Part shown: positions 45,288 to 53,302 of the stretch, one piece after another
Position numbering within the stretch: the first letter of the stretch is position 1
Layout of the letters: the number at the start of each line of letters is the position of its first letter
Assembly: GCF_002941025.1 (NCBI RefSeq)
Contig: NZ_PTJS01000001.1
Span: 3,596,001-3,660,000, forward strand
DNA length: 64,000 bases
DNA from: Streptomyces sp. QL37
GTDB lineage: Bacteria; Actinomycetota; Actinomycetes; Streptomycetales; Streptomycetaceae
Direction: 5' to 3'
Translations under genes and position numbers: made by a program
Notes under the pieces: model-generated
Seen by the model: the letters and a program-made list of their open reading frames with translations, nothing else
The model's database searches: none
What the model was told of the DNA's origin: nothing

Positions 45288-46804
45288 CGTGCGGCCTCCT
45301 CGGCCACGGCCCGCGCCGCGGAGTGGACGGCGGGGGGACGGATGACGTCGTACTCACCCAGGTCGACCGAGCGGGTGGCCCGCCGGAAATCGGCCGTGGT
45401 GCCCGGCCAGACCGTGGTGTTGCGCCCGTTGGCGTCGAGGTACCAGCTGGTGCAGCCGCCGGTGTTCCAGACGGTCCGCTTCATCCGTTCCTGGACCCGG
45501 TGGTTCCAGGCGCCCACGGCGGCGGGCCGCGCGTCGAGTGCGACGCGCCCGCCCAGGACGTCCAGCTGGCGCATGAAGTCGGCCATGTAGTTCAGCTGGG
45601 ACTCGATCATGAGGATCATCGAGGAGTTCCCGAGCCCCGTGTTGGGGCCGATGATCGTCATCCAGTTCGGGAAGCCGGCGGCGGTCGCACCCCGCAGCGC
45701 CTGCATCTCGTCCTTCCAGGACTCCGCGAGGGTGATGCCGTCGGCGCCGACGACCCGGGTCGCGATCGGCATGTCCGTCACGTGGAAACCGGTGCCGAGG
45801 ATGATCACGTCGGCCTCGGTCTCCGAGCCGTCCGACCCGACGAGGGTGGATCCCCGCACCTCGGAGAGGCCGGAGTCGACCACGTCCACATTCGGCTGCG
45901 CGAGCGCCGGGTAGTAGGCGTTGGAGAGCAGGATGCGCTTGCAGCCGATGCGGTACGAGGGGGTCAGCTTGGCCCGCAGCGCGGGGTCCTTGACGGCCCG
46001 CGCCATGTTCCGCTTCGCTATCGTCTCGACCAGCCCGAGCTGGTCGGGGTGCTTGGTGAAGGCGCCCACCTGCAACTCCCGGATGCCCCAGAGGAGTCCA
46101 CGCCGCGCGGTGGCCGTGAAGGGGAGCGCCCGGTGCAGCCACTTCTCGGCGCCGCTGATGGCGCGGTCCATGCGGGGCATGACCCAGGGCGGGGTCCGCT
46201 GGAAGAGGGTGAGCCGGCCGGCCTTCGGCTGGATCTCCGGGACGATCTGGATCGCGGAGGCACCGGTGCCGATCACCGCGACGCGCTTGCCGCTCAGGTC
46301 GTAGTCGTGGTCCCACCGCGCCGAGTGGAAGACCTTGCCCGGGAATTCGGCGAGCCCCGGTATGTCCGGCAGCTTCGGGTCGGAGAGCGGGCCGGTGGCG
46401 GACACGACGGCATCGGCGGTGATCGTGGCGCCGTCAGCCGTCTCGATCACCCAGTGCAGCTCGTCGTTGTCCCAGCGCATGACCGTGACTTCGTGGTTCA
46501 GCCTGATGTGCGGGCGCAGCCCGAAGGTGTCGGCCACATGCTCCAGGTAGGCGCGGATGTGCTGCTGCCCGGAGAAGGTGCGCGGCCAGTCGGGGTTGGG
46601 CGCGAACGAGAACGAGTACAGGTGGGACGGAACGTCGCAGGCGCACCCCGGGTAGCTGTTGTCCCGCCAGGTGCCGCCGACGGAACCGGCGCGTTCGAGG
46701 ACCAGGAAGTCGGTGATGCCTTCGCGGCGGAGCCGGACAGCGGCTCCGAGGCCCCCGAATCCGGATCCGATCACCGCCACTCGTACGTGCTCGTGCTGGG
46801 CCAT
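45284..46804 (-). CDS. Flavin-dependent Baeyer-Villiger type monooxygenase
   Basis: 506 aa. FAD Rossmann loop VAVIGSGFGGLGAAVRL at the N-terminus, NADPH loop VAVIGTGASAIQIVPEI, and between them the BVMO fingerprint F-x-G-x-x-x-H-x-x-x-W as FPGKVFHSARW (about 153-163). It should insert oxygen next to a ketone to give an ester or lactone. First gene of the operon; divergent from a MerR regulator. The MymA-LipR-SadH genes of mycobacteria have the same three activities in order. Confidence 0.94.
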   Translation of the reverse strand: MAQHEHVRVAVIGSGFGGLGAAVRLRREGITDFLVLERAGSVGGTWRDNSYPGCACDVPSHLYSFSFAPNPDWPRTFSGQQHIRAYLEHVADTFGLRPHIRLNHEVTVMRWDNDELHWVIETADGATITADAVVSATGPLSDPKLPDIPGLAEFPGKVFHSARWDHDYDLSGKRVAVIGTGASAIQIVPEIQPKAGRLTLFQRTPPWVMPRMDRAISGAEKWLHRALPFTATARRGLLWGIRELQVGAFTKHPDQLGLVETIAKRNMARAVKDPALRAKLTPSYRIGCKRILLSNAYYPALAQPNVDVVDSGLSEVRGSTLVGSDGSETEADVIILGTGFHVTDMPIATRVVGADGITLAESWKDEMQALRGATAAGFPNWMTIIGPNTGLGNSSMILMIESQLNYMADFMRQLDVLGGRVALDARPAAVGAWNHRVQERMKRTVWNTGGCTSWYLDANGRNTTVWPGTTADFRRATRSVDLGEYDVIRPPAVHSAARAVAEEAAR

Positions 46805-46836
46805 GCTGCCGCCTCCCCGCGGATGTGACACGACTC

Positions 46837-46854
46837 TGCCAGCAATCACTGGCA
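46837..46854. promoter_or_regulatory. Palindrome in the MerR/BVMO divergent promoter
   Basis: TGCCAG-CAATCA-CTGGCA, 6-bp arms and 6-base spacer, 33 bp from the monooxygenase start. A likely MerR operator. Confidence 0.5.
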
Positions 46855-46939
46855 TGGTTGGGAGAGTAGGGCAGCGCCGTACCGATGGGTAGGGGTCGGA
46901 CCGAGGAAAGTTACCGGCGGTACAACATAGGGTGCGGGT

Positions 46940-47605
46940 GTGGCTGAAGGACGCGAGCACCGTGAGTACCGCATGGAGGAGCTGGCCGAGGAGGCCGGCA
47001 TCACCGTGCGCACCCTGCGCTTCTACCGGGAGCGCGGCCTCATCCAGCCACCTCGCCGCGAGGGCCGCATCGCCTGGTACGACGACCACCACCTGGCCCG
47101 GCTGCGCACCATCACGGGCCTGCTGGAGCGGGGCCACACCCTCAACGGCATCGCCGACCTCGCCAGCACCTTCGACAGCGGCCGCGACGTCGCAGAGGTG
47201 CTGGGCCTGGGCGAACCGACCGAGGAGACCCCGGTCCGGCTCACGCCCGAGCAGCTCGCCGACTACTTCCAGGACCAGGCCACGGCGGAGAACCTCGCCG
47301 CCGCCATGGAGCTGGGCTATCTCGGCATCGACGGCGACGAGATCGTCCACATCAGCCGCCGGCTGCTGGAGGCCTCCTCCGAACTGGTGCGGGCCGGGGT
47401 ACCGCTCGACGCCGTACTCACCGCGGGCCGCCAGGTCCGCGGACACGCAGACGCCCTCGCCGACCTGTTCGTGCGCGTACTGCGCACCCACACCGCACAG
47501 ACCGAGCCGGAGCAACTGCGCACGCTCGCCCAGGCGGTGGTGGACGCCGAGCTGTCGATGTCCCTGGACCGGCGGCTACGGCGCGAGGACGACGAGAACT
47601 CGTAG
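46940..47605 (+). CDS. MerR family regulator
   Basis: 221 aa from a GTG. N-terminal winged helix (about 11-80): YRMEELAEEAGITVRTLRFY, RERGLIQPPRREGRIAWYDD, the MerR signature; the C-terminal 130 residues form an acidic helical effector part (AMELGYLGIDGDEIVHISRR). No Cys cluster, so it is not a metal sensor. It is divergent from the BVMO operon and probably senses its substrate. Confidence 0.92.
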   Translation: MAEGREHREYRMEELAEEAGITVRTLRFYRERGLIQPPRREGRIAWYDDHHLARLRTITGLLERGHTLNGIADLASTFDSGRDVAEVLGLGEPTEETPVRLTPEQLADYFQDQATAENLAAAMELGYLGIDGDEIVHISRRLLEASSELVRAGVPLDAVLTAGRQVRGHADALADLFVRVLRTHTAQTEPEQLRTLAQAVVDAELSMSLDRRLRREDDENS

Positions 47606-47664
47606 CCGACGGCCACCGGCGCGAGAACGACGAGAACTCACAGCGACCGGCCACCGGCGCCTGG
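47589..47664. repeat. Imperfect 38-bp tandem repeat over the MerR stop
   Basis: Two units (47589-47626 and 47627-47664) both begin ACGACGAGAACTC and share GGCCACCGGCGC near the end. The first holds the MerR stop codon, so the duplication lies in the 3' end of the gene and its trailer. Confidence 0.7.
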
Positions 47665-47668
47665 ACGG

Positions 47669-48484
47669 TCAGCGCTCGTAGGTGACCGTCACCGGCGCGT
47701 GGTCGCTCCACCGCTCGCCGTGCGTGGCGGCGCGCTCCACCCACGCCTTCGCCGCCCGCCCGGCGAGGCCGGGGGTCGCCACCTGGTAGTCGATGCGCCA
47801 TCCCGCGTCGTTGTCGAACGCCCTTCCCCGATAGGACCACCAGGAGTAGGGCCCCTCCTCCTCCGGGTGCAGCGCGCGGACCACATCGACGTACGCCGCC
47901 TCGTCGAACACCCGGGTCAGCCACTCGCGTTCCTCGGGGAGGAAGCCGGAGTTCTTCTTGTTGGCCTTCCAGTTCTTGAGGTCGGCCTCGCGGTGGGCGA
48001 TGTTCCAGTCGCCGCACACGACCACCTCGCGACCCTCCGCCGCCGCCCGCACCTTCAGGCCCTGGAGATAGGGGAGGAAGGCCGCCATGAAGCGCTCCTT
48101 CTCCTCCTGCCTCTCCGTGCCGACCTCACCGGACGGCAGATAGAGACTGGCGACCGTCACACCCGGCAGGTCCACCTCGATGTAGCGGCCGGAGGTGTCG
48201 AATTCCTCACACCCCGGGACTCCGAACCCGCCGAACCCGGTCTGGACACGCTCCGGCGCGTGCCGGGTGTAGACGGCGACCCCCGCACGCCCCTTGGCCG
48301 CGGCCGGGGCGAACACGACGTGCCAACCCTCGGGCGCACGCACCTCTTCAGGGAGCTGCTGCGCTTCGGCGCGGACCTCCTGGAGGCAGATCACATCGGC
48401 CTCGGTCTGCCCCAGCCACTCGACGAAGCCCTTCTTCGCGGCGGCACGGAGCCCGTTCACGTTCACGGTGGTAACAGTCAGCAT
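47669..48484 (-). CDS. xth: Exodeoxyribonuclease III
   Basis: 271 aa from the ATG at 48484. AP endonuclease/3'-5' exonuclease of base-excision repair. All EEP motifs are present: TVNVNGLRAA, ICLQEVRAEAQ (metal Glu), YLPSGEV, VVCGDWNIAHREAD (catalytic Asp-x-Asn), WRIDYQVATP and WSDHAPVTV (catalytic Asp-His). Divergent from a GNAT gene. Confidence 0.95.
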   Translation of the reverse strand: MLTVTTVNVNGLRAAAKKGFVEWLGQTEADVICLQEVRAEAQQLPEEVRAPEGWHVVFAPAAAKGRAGVAVYTRHAPERVQTGFGGFGVPGCEEFDTSGRYIEVDLPGVTVASLYLPSGEVGTERQEEKERFMAAFLPYLQGLKVRAAAEGREVVVCGDWNIAHREADLKNWKANKKNSGFLPEEREWLTRVFDEAAYVDVVRALHPEEEGPYSWWSYRGRAFDNDAGWRIDYQVATPGLAGRAAKAWVERAATHGERWSDHAPVTVTYER

Positions 48485-48486
48485 CC

Positions 48487-48499
48487 AGGTACAGTACCT
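48487..48499. promoter_or_regulatory. 13-bp palindrome between xth and GNAT genes
   Basis: AGGTACAGTACCT, 6-bp arms around one base, beginning three bases from the xth start codon. Candidate operator. Confidence 0.4.
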
Positions 48500-48521
48500 A
48501 CACATAGTGGATGCATACATG

Positions 48522-48527
48522 TACTAT
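48522..48527 (+). promoter_or_regulatory. -10 element for a leaderless GNAT transcript
   Basis: TACTAT lies 7 bases before the ATG at 48535, the spacing expected if transcription starts at the A of ATG. No ribosome-binding site precedes that ATG. Leaderless mRNAs are common in Streptomyces. Confidence 0.45.
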
Positions 48528-48534
48528 TGTGCGC

Positions 48535-49023
48535 ATGAATATCCACCCTCGGCCCTTCGACCACCCCGACGCCGTGAAACTCAACGACCAGGTGCAGCTC
48601 GAATACGCCGAGCGCTACGGCGACGAGGGCGACATCACACCGCTCGACGCCGCCATGTTCGATCCGCCTCGCGGACTGTATCTGCTCGCCTACGACGAGC
48701 AGAACCGTCCTGTGGCCACCGGCGGCTGGCGCGGTCAGCAGCAGAACGACGAGGGCTACTCCGACGGCGACGCCGAGATCAAGCGGATGTTCGTCATCCC
48801 CGAGGGCCGCGGCCGGGGTCTCGCCCGCCGCATCCTCGCCGCCCTGGAGGACGACGCCCGTGCGGCCGGCCGCACCCGCATGGTCCTGGAGACCGGCGAC
48901 CAGCAGCCCGAGGCCATCGCGCTGTACACCTCCAGCGGCTACACGCTCTGCGAGAAGTTCGGGCACTACCGCACGTACGACAGCAGCATCTGCATGGCCA
49001 AGCCGCTGGGACAGCCCTCCTAG
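48535..49023 (+). CDS. GNAT N-acetyltransferase
   Basis: 162 aa. Motif A: EIKRMFVIPEGRGRGLARRI, with the GRGRGLA CoA loop; motif B: ETGDQQPEAIALYTSSGYTL. Substrate not predictable. The start was taken at the ATG at 48535 (MNIHPRPFDHPDAV), consistent with a leaderless message. The stop shares the tetramer CTAG with the convergent methyltransferase stop. Confidence 0.9.
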   Translation: MNIHPRPFDHPDAVKLNDQVQLEYAERYGDEGDITPLDAAMFDPPRGLYLLAYDEQNRPVATGGWRGQQQNDEGYSDGDAEIKRMFVIPEGRGRGLARRILAALEDDARAAGRTRMVLETGDQQPEAIALYTSSGYTLCEKFGHYRTYDSSICMAKPLGQPS

Positions 49024-49805
49024 GGAACCCGCGCCACACCCACGTAGAACCCGCTCCGCTCGTACGCCGGCGCGGGCTCCTCCTGGTACCACTCGGGAGC
49101 CGTGACAAGCCCCGGCTCGACGAGCTCCAGCCCCTCGAAGAACGGCTCGACCTCCGCGCGTGAGCGCATGCGCAGCGCGATGGCGCCCTTCCTGTAGGCG
49201 GACTCCGTCTCCTGCTTGAGCTCGGGATGCTGATCGGCGGTCCCGTGCGACAGCACGAGGAAGCTCCCCGGAGGCAGCGCCCCGACCAGCGTGCGGGTGA
49301 TGCCGTACGGATCCTGCTCGTCGGGCAGGAAGTGCATCAGCGCGATGAGGGACAGCGCGACGGGTTCACCGAAGTCGAGCACCCGCGCCGCCTGTTCGAG
49401 AATCGCCTCCGGCTGCCGCACATCGCCGTGGATGTAGTCCGTCGCGCCCTCGGGGTGGCTCACCAGCAGCGCTTCCGCATGCCGCAGCACGATGGGGTCG
49501 TTGTCCGCGTAGACGACCCTGGCACCCGGGGTGACGGCCTGGACGATCTGATGGAGGTTCGGCGACGTGGGGATGCCGGTCCCGATGTCCAGGAACTGAC
49601 CGACGCCCCGCCGGGCCAGCCAGGCGGAGGCGCGGTGCATGAAAGCCCGGTTCCGGGCCGCGTTCGCCCGCGCCTCGGCGGGCAGCTTCTCCGCGACCGC
49701 CTGATCGACCGGGTAGTTGTCCTTCCCGCCGAGCAGCCAGTCGTACACCCGTGCCGGGTGCGGCTTGCTGGTGTCGATGCGGGAGCTGGGTATACCGGCT
49801 GTCAC
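49020..49805 (-). CDS. SAM-dependent methyltransferase, DUF574 family
   Basis: 261 aa from the GTG at 49805 (VTAGIPSSRIDTSKPHPARV), GGAGGG 7 bases upstream. The family hallmark PARVYDWLLGGKDNYPVDQA is at 16-35, and the SAM loop is FLDIGTGIPTSPNLHQI with VVYADNDPIVL. This is one of the actinomycete-specific, highly multiplied SAM enzymes with unknown targets, often near regulators. Confidence 0.9.
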   Translation of the reverse strand: MTAGIPSSRIDTSKPHPARVYDWLLGGKDNYPVDQAVAEKLPAEARANAARNRAFMHRASAWLARRGVGQFLDIGTGIPTSPNLHQIVQAVTPGARVVYADNDPIVLRHAEALLVSHPEGATDYIHGDVRQPEAILEQAARVLDFGEPVALSLIALMHFLPDEQDPYGITRTLVGALPPGSFLVLSHGTADQHPELKQETESAYRKGAIALRMRSRAEVEPFFEGLELVEPGLVTAPEWYQEEPAPAYERSGFYVGVARVP

Positions 49806-50023
49806 AGTGCGCCCTCCTACGGAACCACGAACAGGCACCCCCGCCACCTGACCCGTGCGGCCCTCAACAGCGGTCACCGGAAGGGCAGGTGAGCGAGGAG
49901 GGCCCAGGTTACCGGGTGGTCGCGGCGGCGCGCCGGACACACGATGCGGCACGACCGTTCACGACCCCCCGCGATACCGCGATGCCCCCGCCGCCCCGCC
50001 CTCGCGGCAGGGCCCCGAAAACG
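49806..50023. other. Non-coding stretch upstream of the methyltransferase
   Basis: 218 bp holding the methyltransferase promoter. No gene or RNA was recognised before the tRNA terminator hairpin. Confidence 0.5.
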
Positions 50024-50063
50024 ACGAGATCCCGCCCGATCTTGCGATCGGACGGGATCTCGT
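50024..50063 (-). terminator. Terminator of the tRNA-Ala gene
   Basis: ACGAGATCCCG (50024) pairs with CGGGATCTCGT (to 50063) and continues inward around loop TTGC, an 18-position stem with one mismatch. It lies 8 bp beyond the tRNA 3' end on the minus strand. Confidence 0.75.
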
Positions 50064-50071
50064 GTGTGCGG

Positions 50072-50145
50072 TGGACCTGTGGGGATTTGAACCCCAGACC
50101 CCCTCGATGCGAACGAGGTGCGCTACCAGACTGCGCCACAGGCCC
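50072..50145 (-). tRNA. tRNA-Ala (CGC)
   Basis: 74 nt. Acceptor GGGCCTG/CAGGTCC includes the G3-U70 wobble that identifies alanine tRNA. The anticodon stem CCTCG/CGAGG closes the loop TTCGCAT, anticodon CGC (codon GCG). T-arm GGGTTCAAATCCC is canonical, discriminator A. CCA is not encoded. Confidence 0.95.
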
Positions 50146-50232
50146 TTGCAACGAGTGAAACTCTAGCACCCTCATCGGGGTGCTCGGAAATCCGTATCCC
50201 GGCAGGTCACCGAGTCGGGTTCCCCGCCGGGC

Positions 50233-51351
50233 TCACTCGTTGGCCGCGCGCGGCCGGTCCTCGTCGTCGTACTGGTCGAAGAGGGGCGTACGGCCGCGGT
50301 CACGCGTGCGCTTGGCCTGGTTGCCGCGGCGGCGGGGAGCCGGTTCGGCGTCGGGCGTGGCGGGCTCCTGCGTGCCCGTCCGGGTGGGCTCCGCCGGGCT
50401 GGAACGGGCCGCGCTCCACGTCTCCGGGTCGTTGACCTCGACCCCGCCCGTGGCACGCGGGGCGACCGGGGCGGTGACGTAGGTCGGCAGCGGGACCGGC
50501 ACCGGCTCCCAGCTGTCACCCTGGGCCGGTCCGCGTTCGCGCTGCTGGTCGACCCACTCGGCGTGGTCCGTCTGCTCGACGAGGGCGCGGCGGCCGGCCT
50601 CCTGGGGCGAGACCGTGGGGACGGGGACGGCCGCTTCGGGCTCCTCGTCGGCCTCGGCGGGAGCCGAGGACGCGGGCTGGTGCCTGCGGGGCCGGTTCTC
50701 ACGCAGCCGCTGCGCGGCCACCTCGGCACGGCGCCGGTCCATGGTGAAGACGAACCGACGGCGCTCCTGGGCCCGCAGATGCACGATGTACGAGCTCAGC
50801 AGGACGGCCGGAACAGCCGGCGCCCACAGGAAGCGGAGTCCGCCCACCGCCGCGACGACCGCGCCGAGCGTGAACGCCATGAACAGGATCGTGGTGGTAC
50901 GCCGACGGCGGGCCAGGACCTGCGAGCGCCGTCGGCGCTCGCGCTCGGTCTCGGCGCCGGAAGGCCGCCGCCCCTCCCGCCGGACGGACTCCGGACGGGA
51001 GGCCCTGTCCTGCGGGCGCTCCTGGTCCGGCCGGCCGGGCGTCGGGAGGCGCAACCGCGCTTCCGTATGTGCCGGAGGCGCGGAAAAGGCCCGGACGTCG
51101 ACGGACTCCATTCGGTCCGTGACGGCATCCGGGTCCACGTCGCCAGGCGCCTCCTCGGCATCCCGCTCCCGCAGCTCCTTGGCGTAACGGCGCTCCATGG
51201 CCGCCCGTCCGGACAGCAGCCGGATGGCGGTGCTGAAGCGTTCCGTCGGACGGGCTTCATTGAGCTCGTCCTGCCTGCGGAGCCACATCGGCACCAAGTA
51301 GGCGGCCCATGCACCGACGATGACTGCGTAGATGAGGCCGCTGCTGCTCAC
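50233..51351 (-). CDS. sepX: SepX/GlpR divisome membrane protein
   Basis: 372 aa from the GTG at 51351; a GTG two codons earlier is possible. N-terminal membrane segment (GLIYAVIVGAWAAYLVPMWL, about 5-24), then the conserved RRQDELNEARPTERFSTAIR and LLSGRAAMERR, a basic linker, a paired helix hairpin (about 152-192), and a disordered Pro/Glu-rich tail. This matches actinomycete SepX (Streptomyces) / GlpR (Corynebacterium), which bind the division machinery and the MoeA-like partner Glp. A MoeA/Glp gene lies 2 kb away on the same strand. Confidence 0.87.
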   Translation of the reverse strand: MSSSGLIYAVIVGAWAAYLVPMWLRRQDELNEARPTERFSTAIRLLSGRAAMERRYAKELRERDAEEAPGDVDPDAVTDRMESVDVRAFSAPPAHTEARLRLPTPGRPDQERPQDRASRPESVRREGRRPSGAETERERRRRSQVLARRRRTTTILFMAFTLGAVVAAVGGLRFLWAPAVPAVLLSSYIVHLRAQERRRFVFTMDRRRAEVAAQRLRENRPRRHQPASSAPAEADEEPEAAVPVPTVSPQEAGRRALVEQTDHAEWVDQQRERGPAQGDSWEPVPVPLPTYVTAPVAPRATGGVEVNDPETWSAARSSPAEPTRTGTQEPATPDAEPAPRRRGNQAKRTRDRGRTPLFDQYDDEDRPRAANE

Positions 51352-51508
51352 GCTCACACCGTAGAGGGGTTTGCACGGCAGCATCCGCCAATTGGCCCGG
51401 TGTGTCGCACGATCCGGCTGATATGACGGACTTTTTTTGTGATTGTTCGGGTCAACAGTCGCCGAAAGTGAGGTTCATTACCGTCAGGGAGCGATCAAAT
51501 TCGAACAC
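51352..51508. promoter_or_regulatory. AT-rich promoter region of sepX
   Basis: 157 bp, clearly AT-richer than its surroundings, with an A7 run and TTGACC about 90 bp upstream of sepX on the minus strand (a -35-like hexamer; no clear -10). No gene. Confidence 0.45.
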
Positions 51509-52138
51509 TCATTTTATTTCCCCGGGCGTGCGCGGCGTCCCCGGAGTACCCGGCCGCATCCTGCGCCAACGTCTCAGCAGCCCGTCGGGGACTTCCTCGG
51601 CGGTGAGGGCGAAGATCAGATGATCCCGCCACGCACCGTCGATGTGCAGATATCGTGGACGCAGCCCTTCCGCACGGAATCCGAGTTTCTCCACGACCCT
51701 TCGGCTGGGGGCGTTCTCGGGCCGAATGCATACCTCGATCCGGTGCAGTCCGACCGTACGGAAACAGTGGTCGACGGCGAGAGCCACCGCGGTCGGCATG
51801 ACACCGCGGCCCGCCACCTCCTGGTCGACCCAGTAGCCGACATGGCCCGAGCACATCGAGCCCCAGGTGATGCCCGCCACCGTCAACTGCCCGACGAGAC
51901 GCCCCTCGTACTCGATGGCGAAGGGCAGCATGCGCCCGGCGTTCGCCTCGGCACGCAGGTGGCGGATCATCTGACGGTAGGTGGGGCGCTGGGCGACCGG
52001 GCCGCCGGGGGCGGGCGGCGGGACGGTCGCCTCCCAGGGGCGCAGCCAGTCCCGGTTACGGCGGTTGACCTCACGCCACACGCTCTGGTCACGCAGCTTT
52101 ATCGGGCGGAGGGTGACGGCGCCGTCGGTCAGGATCAC
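51509..52138 (-). CDS. GNAT acetyltransferase, RimJ-like
   Basis: 209 aa from a GTG. Opening TLRPIKLRDQSVWREVNRRN and end of domain IRPENAPSRRVVEKLGFRAE are the RimJ/RimL pattern (N-terminal acetylation of ribosomal or other proteins); CoA loop is VGYWVDQEVAGRGVMPTAV. Last gene of the galU-glp-moaC-mog run, 17 bp after mog; this synteny is conserved in actinobacteria. Confidence 0.9.
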   Translation of the reverse strand: MILTDGAVTLRPIKLRDQSVWREVNRRNRDWLRPWEATVPPPAPGGPVAQRPTYRQMIRHLRAEANAGRMLPFAIEYEGRLVGQLTVAGITWGSMCSGHVGYWVDQEVAGRGVMPTAVALAVDHCFRTVGLHRIEVCIRPENAPSRRVVEKLGFRAEGLRPRYLHIDGAWRDHLIFALTAEEVPDGLLRRWRRMRPGTPGTPRTPGEIK

Positions 52139-52155
52139 CGGCCAGGTCCGGACGT

Positions 52156-52680
52156 TCAGCTCGGGCTCCCCGGTCGGGGGTGATCGCCGCCGCGCAGCTG
52201 GTCGACGGCGTGCACCAGGAGCCTGCTCAGGACCGCGAGCCCGTCGCGTACGCCACCGGTCGAGCCGGGCAGGTTCACGACGAGTGTGCGGTCCGCGATG
52301 CCCGCGAGGCCGCGGGAGAGCGCGGCGGTGGGGACCTTGTCTCGTCCCTCGGCGCGGATCGCCTCGGCGATGCCCGGGATCTCACGGTCCAGGACGCGGC
52401 GGGTGGCCTCGGGCGTGCGGTCGGTGGGCGAGATGCCCGTACCGCCGGTGGTGACGATCACGTCGTAGCCCGCGGACGCTCCGGCCCGGAGGGCCGCTTC
52501 CACCGGGTCCCCGTCGGGCACGACCTGGGGGCCTTCGACGGCGAACCCGAGGCCGGTGAGGGCCTCGGCGATGAGAGGTCCGCCCTTGTCGGCGTAGACG
52601 CCGGCGGAGGCGCGGTTGGAGGCGGTCACGACGAGGGCGCGGTATCCGCCGGTGGCTGGCTCGCTGCCGGGCGCGGTCAT
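52156..52680 (-). CDS. mog: Molybdenum cofactor protein, MogA/MoaB family
   Basis: 174 aa. Adenylates molybdopterin before metal insertion. Motifs: ALVVTASNRASAGVYADKGG, VIVTTGGTGISPTDRTPEAT (the GGTG-x-S/T signature at about 82-90), and VVNLPGSTGGVRDGL. ATG overlaps the moaC stop (ATGA). Confidence 0.93.
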   Translation of the reverse strand: MTAPGSEPATGGYRALVVTASNRASAGVYADKGGPLIAEALTGLGFAVEGPQVVPDGDPVEAALRAGASAGYDVIVTTGGTGISPTDRTPEATRRVLDREIPGIAEAIRAEGRDKVPTAALSRGLAGIADRTLVVNLPGSTGGVRDGLAVLSRLLVHAVDQLRGGDHPRPGSPS

Positions 52681-53177
52681 GCGTCCGCCCCCTCCGGTGC
52701 GGGGCGCCGGTAGTCGCCGGACTTGCCGCCCGACTTCGCCTCGACCCGTACGTCCGTGATCACCGCGCTCTTGTCGACCGCCTTGATCATGTCGATCACC
52801 GTGAGCGCGGCGACCGACACGGCGGTCAGGGCCTCCATCTCGACCCCCGTGCGGTCCGTGGTCTTCACGGTGGCCAGGATCTCCACCGCGTCGTCGGCGA
52901 CGCTCAGGTCGACCTTCACACCGGAGACTGCGAGCGGGTGGCAGAGCGGGATCAGGTCCGGGGTGCGCTTGGCCCCCATGATCCCCGCGATGCGCGCGGT
53001 GGCGAGCGCGTCGCCCTTGGGGACGCCTTCGCCCCTGAGGAGTTCGACGACACGCGGTGACACGAGGACCCGGCCGCTCGCCCGGGCGACACGTGCCGTG
53101 ACGTCCTTCTCCGACACGTCGACCATGCGGGCGGCGCCCGCCTCGTCGATGTGCGTCAGCCTGTTCTGCGTACTCAA
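52677..53177 (-). CDS. moaC: Cyclic pyranopterin monophosphate synthase MoaC
   Basis: 166 aa from a TTG with GGAG 4 bases upstream. MoaC completes the GTP-to-cPMP step of molybdenum cofactor synthesis. Motifs: HIDEAGAARMVDVSEKDVT, AGIMGAKRTPDLIPLCHPLA with the active-site His/Lys, and TGVEMEALTAVSVAALTVID, MIKAVDK. Full length. Confidence 0.95.
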   Translation of the reverse strand: MSTQNRLTHIDEAGAARMVDVSEKDVTARVARASGRVLVSPRVVELLRGEGVPKGDALATARIAGIMGAKRTPDLIPLCHPLAVSGVKVDLSVADDAVEILATVKTTDRTGVEMEALTAVSVAALTVIDMIKAVDKSAVITDVRVEAKSGGKSGDYRRPAPEGADA

Positions 53178-53243
53178 CTCACTCCGCCTAGCGGTAGGGC
53201 GCCGGTTGCCCGCCCGTCCCGCACCGAGGCGCGGGCCGAGGGG

Positions 53244-53261
53244 CCGGGGGGCTTCCCCCGG
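53244..53261 (-). terminator. Hairpin between glp and moaC
   Basis: CCGGGGG/CCCCCGG stem with loop GCTT in the 125-bp gap between the two genes; partial termination or RNA processing is possible. Confidence 0.4.
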
Positions 53262-53302
53262 TAAGGCACAGCGCCAGATACCGTACCGCCACCGCGCCGA
53301 AG

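Noticed and set aside
50233..51351. Reading the sepX gene as a generic hypothetical with transport role
   Set aside because: The RRQDELNEARPTERFSTAIR block and helix layout match SepX/GlpR better; no transporter motif is present.
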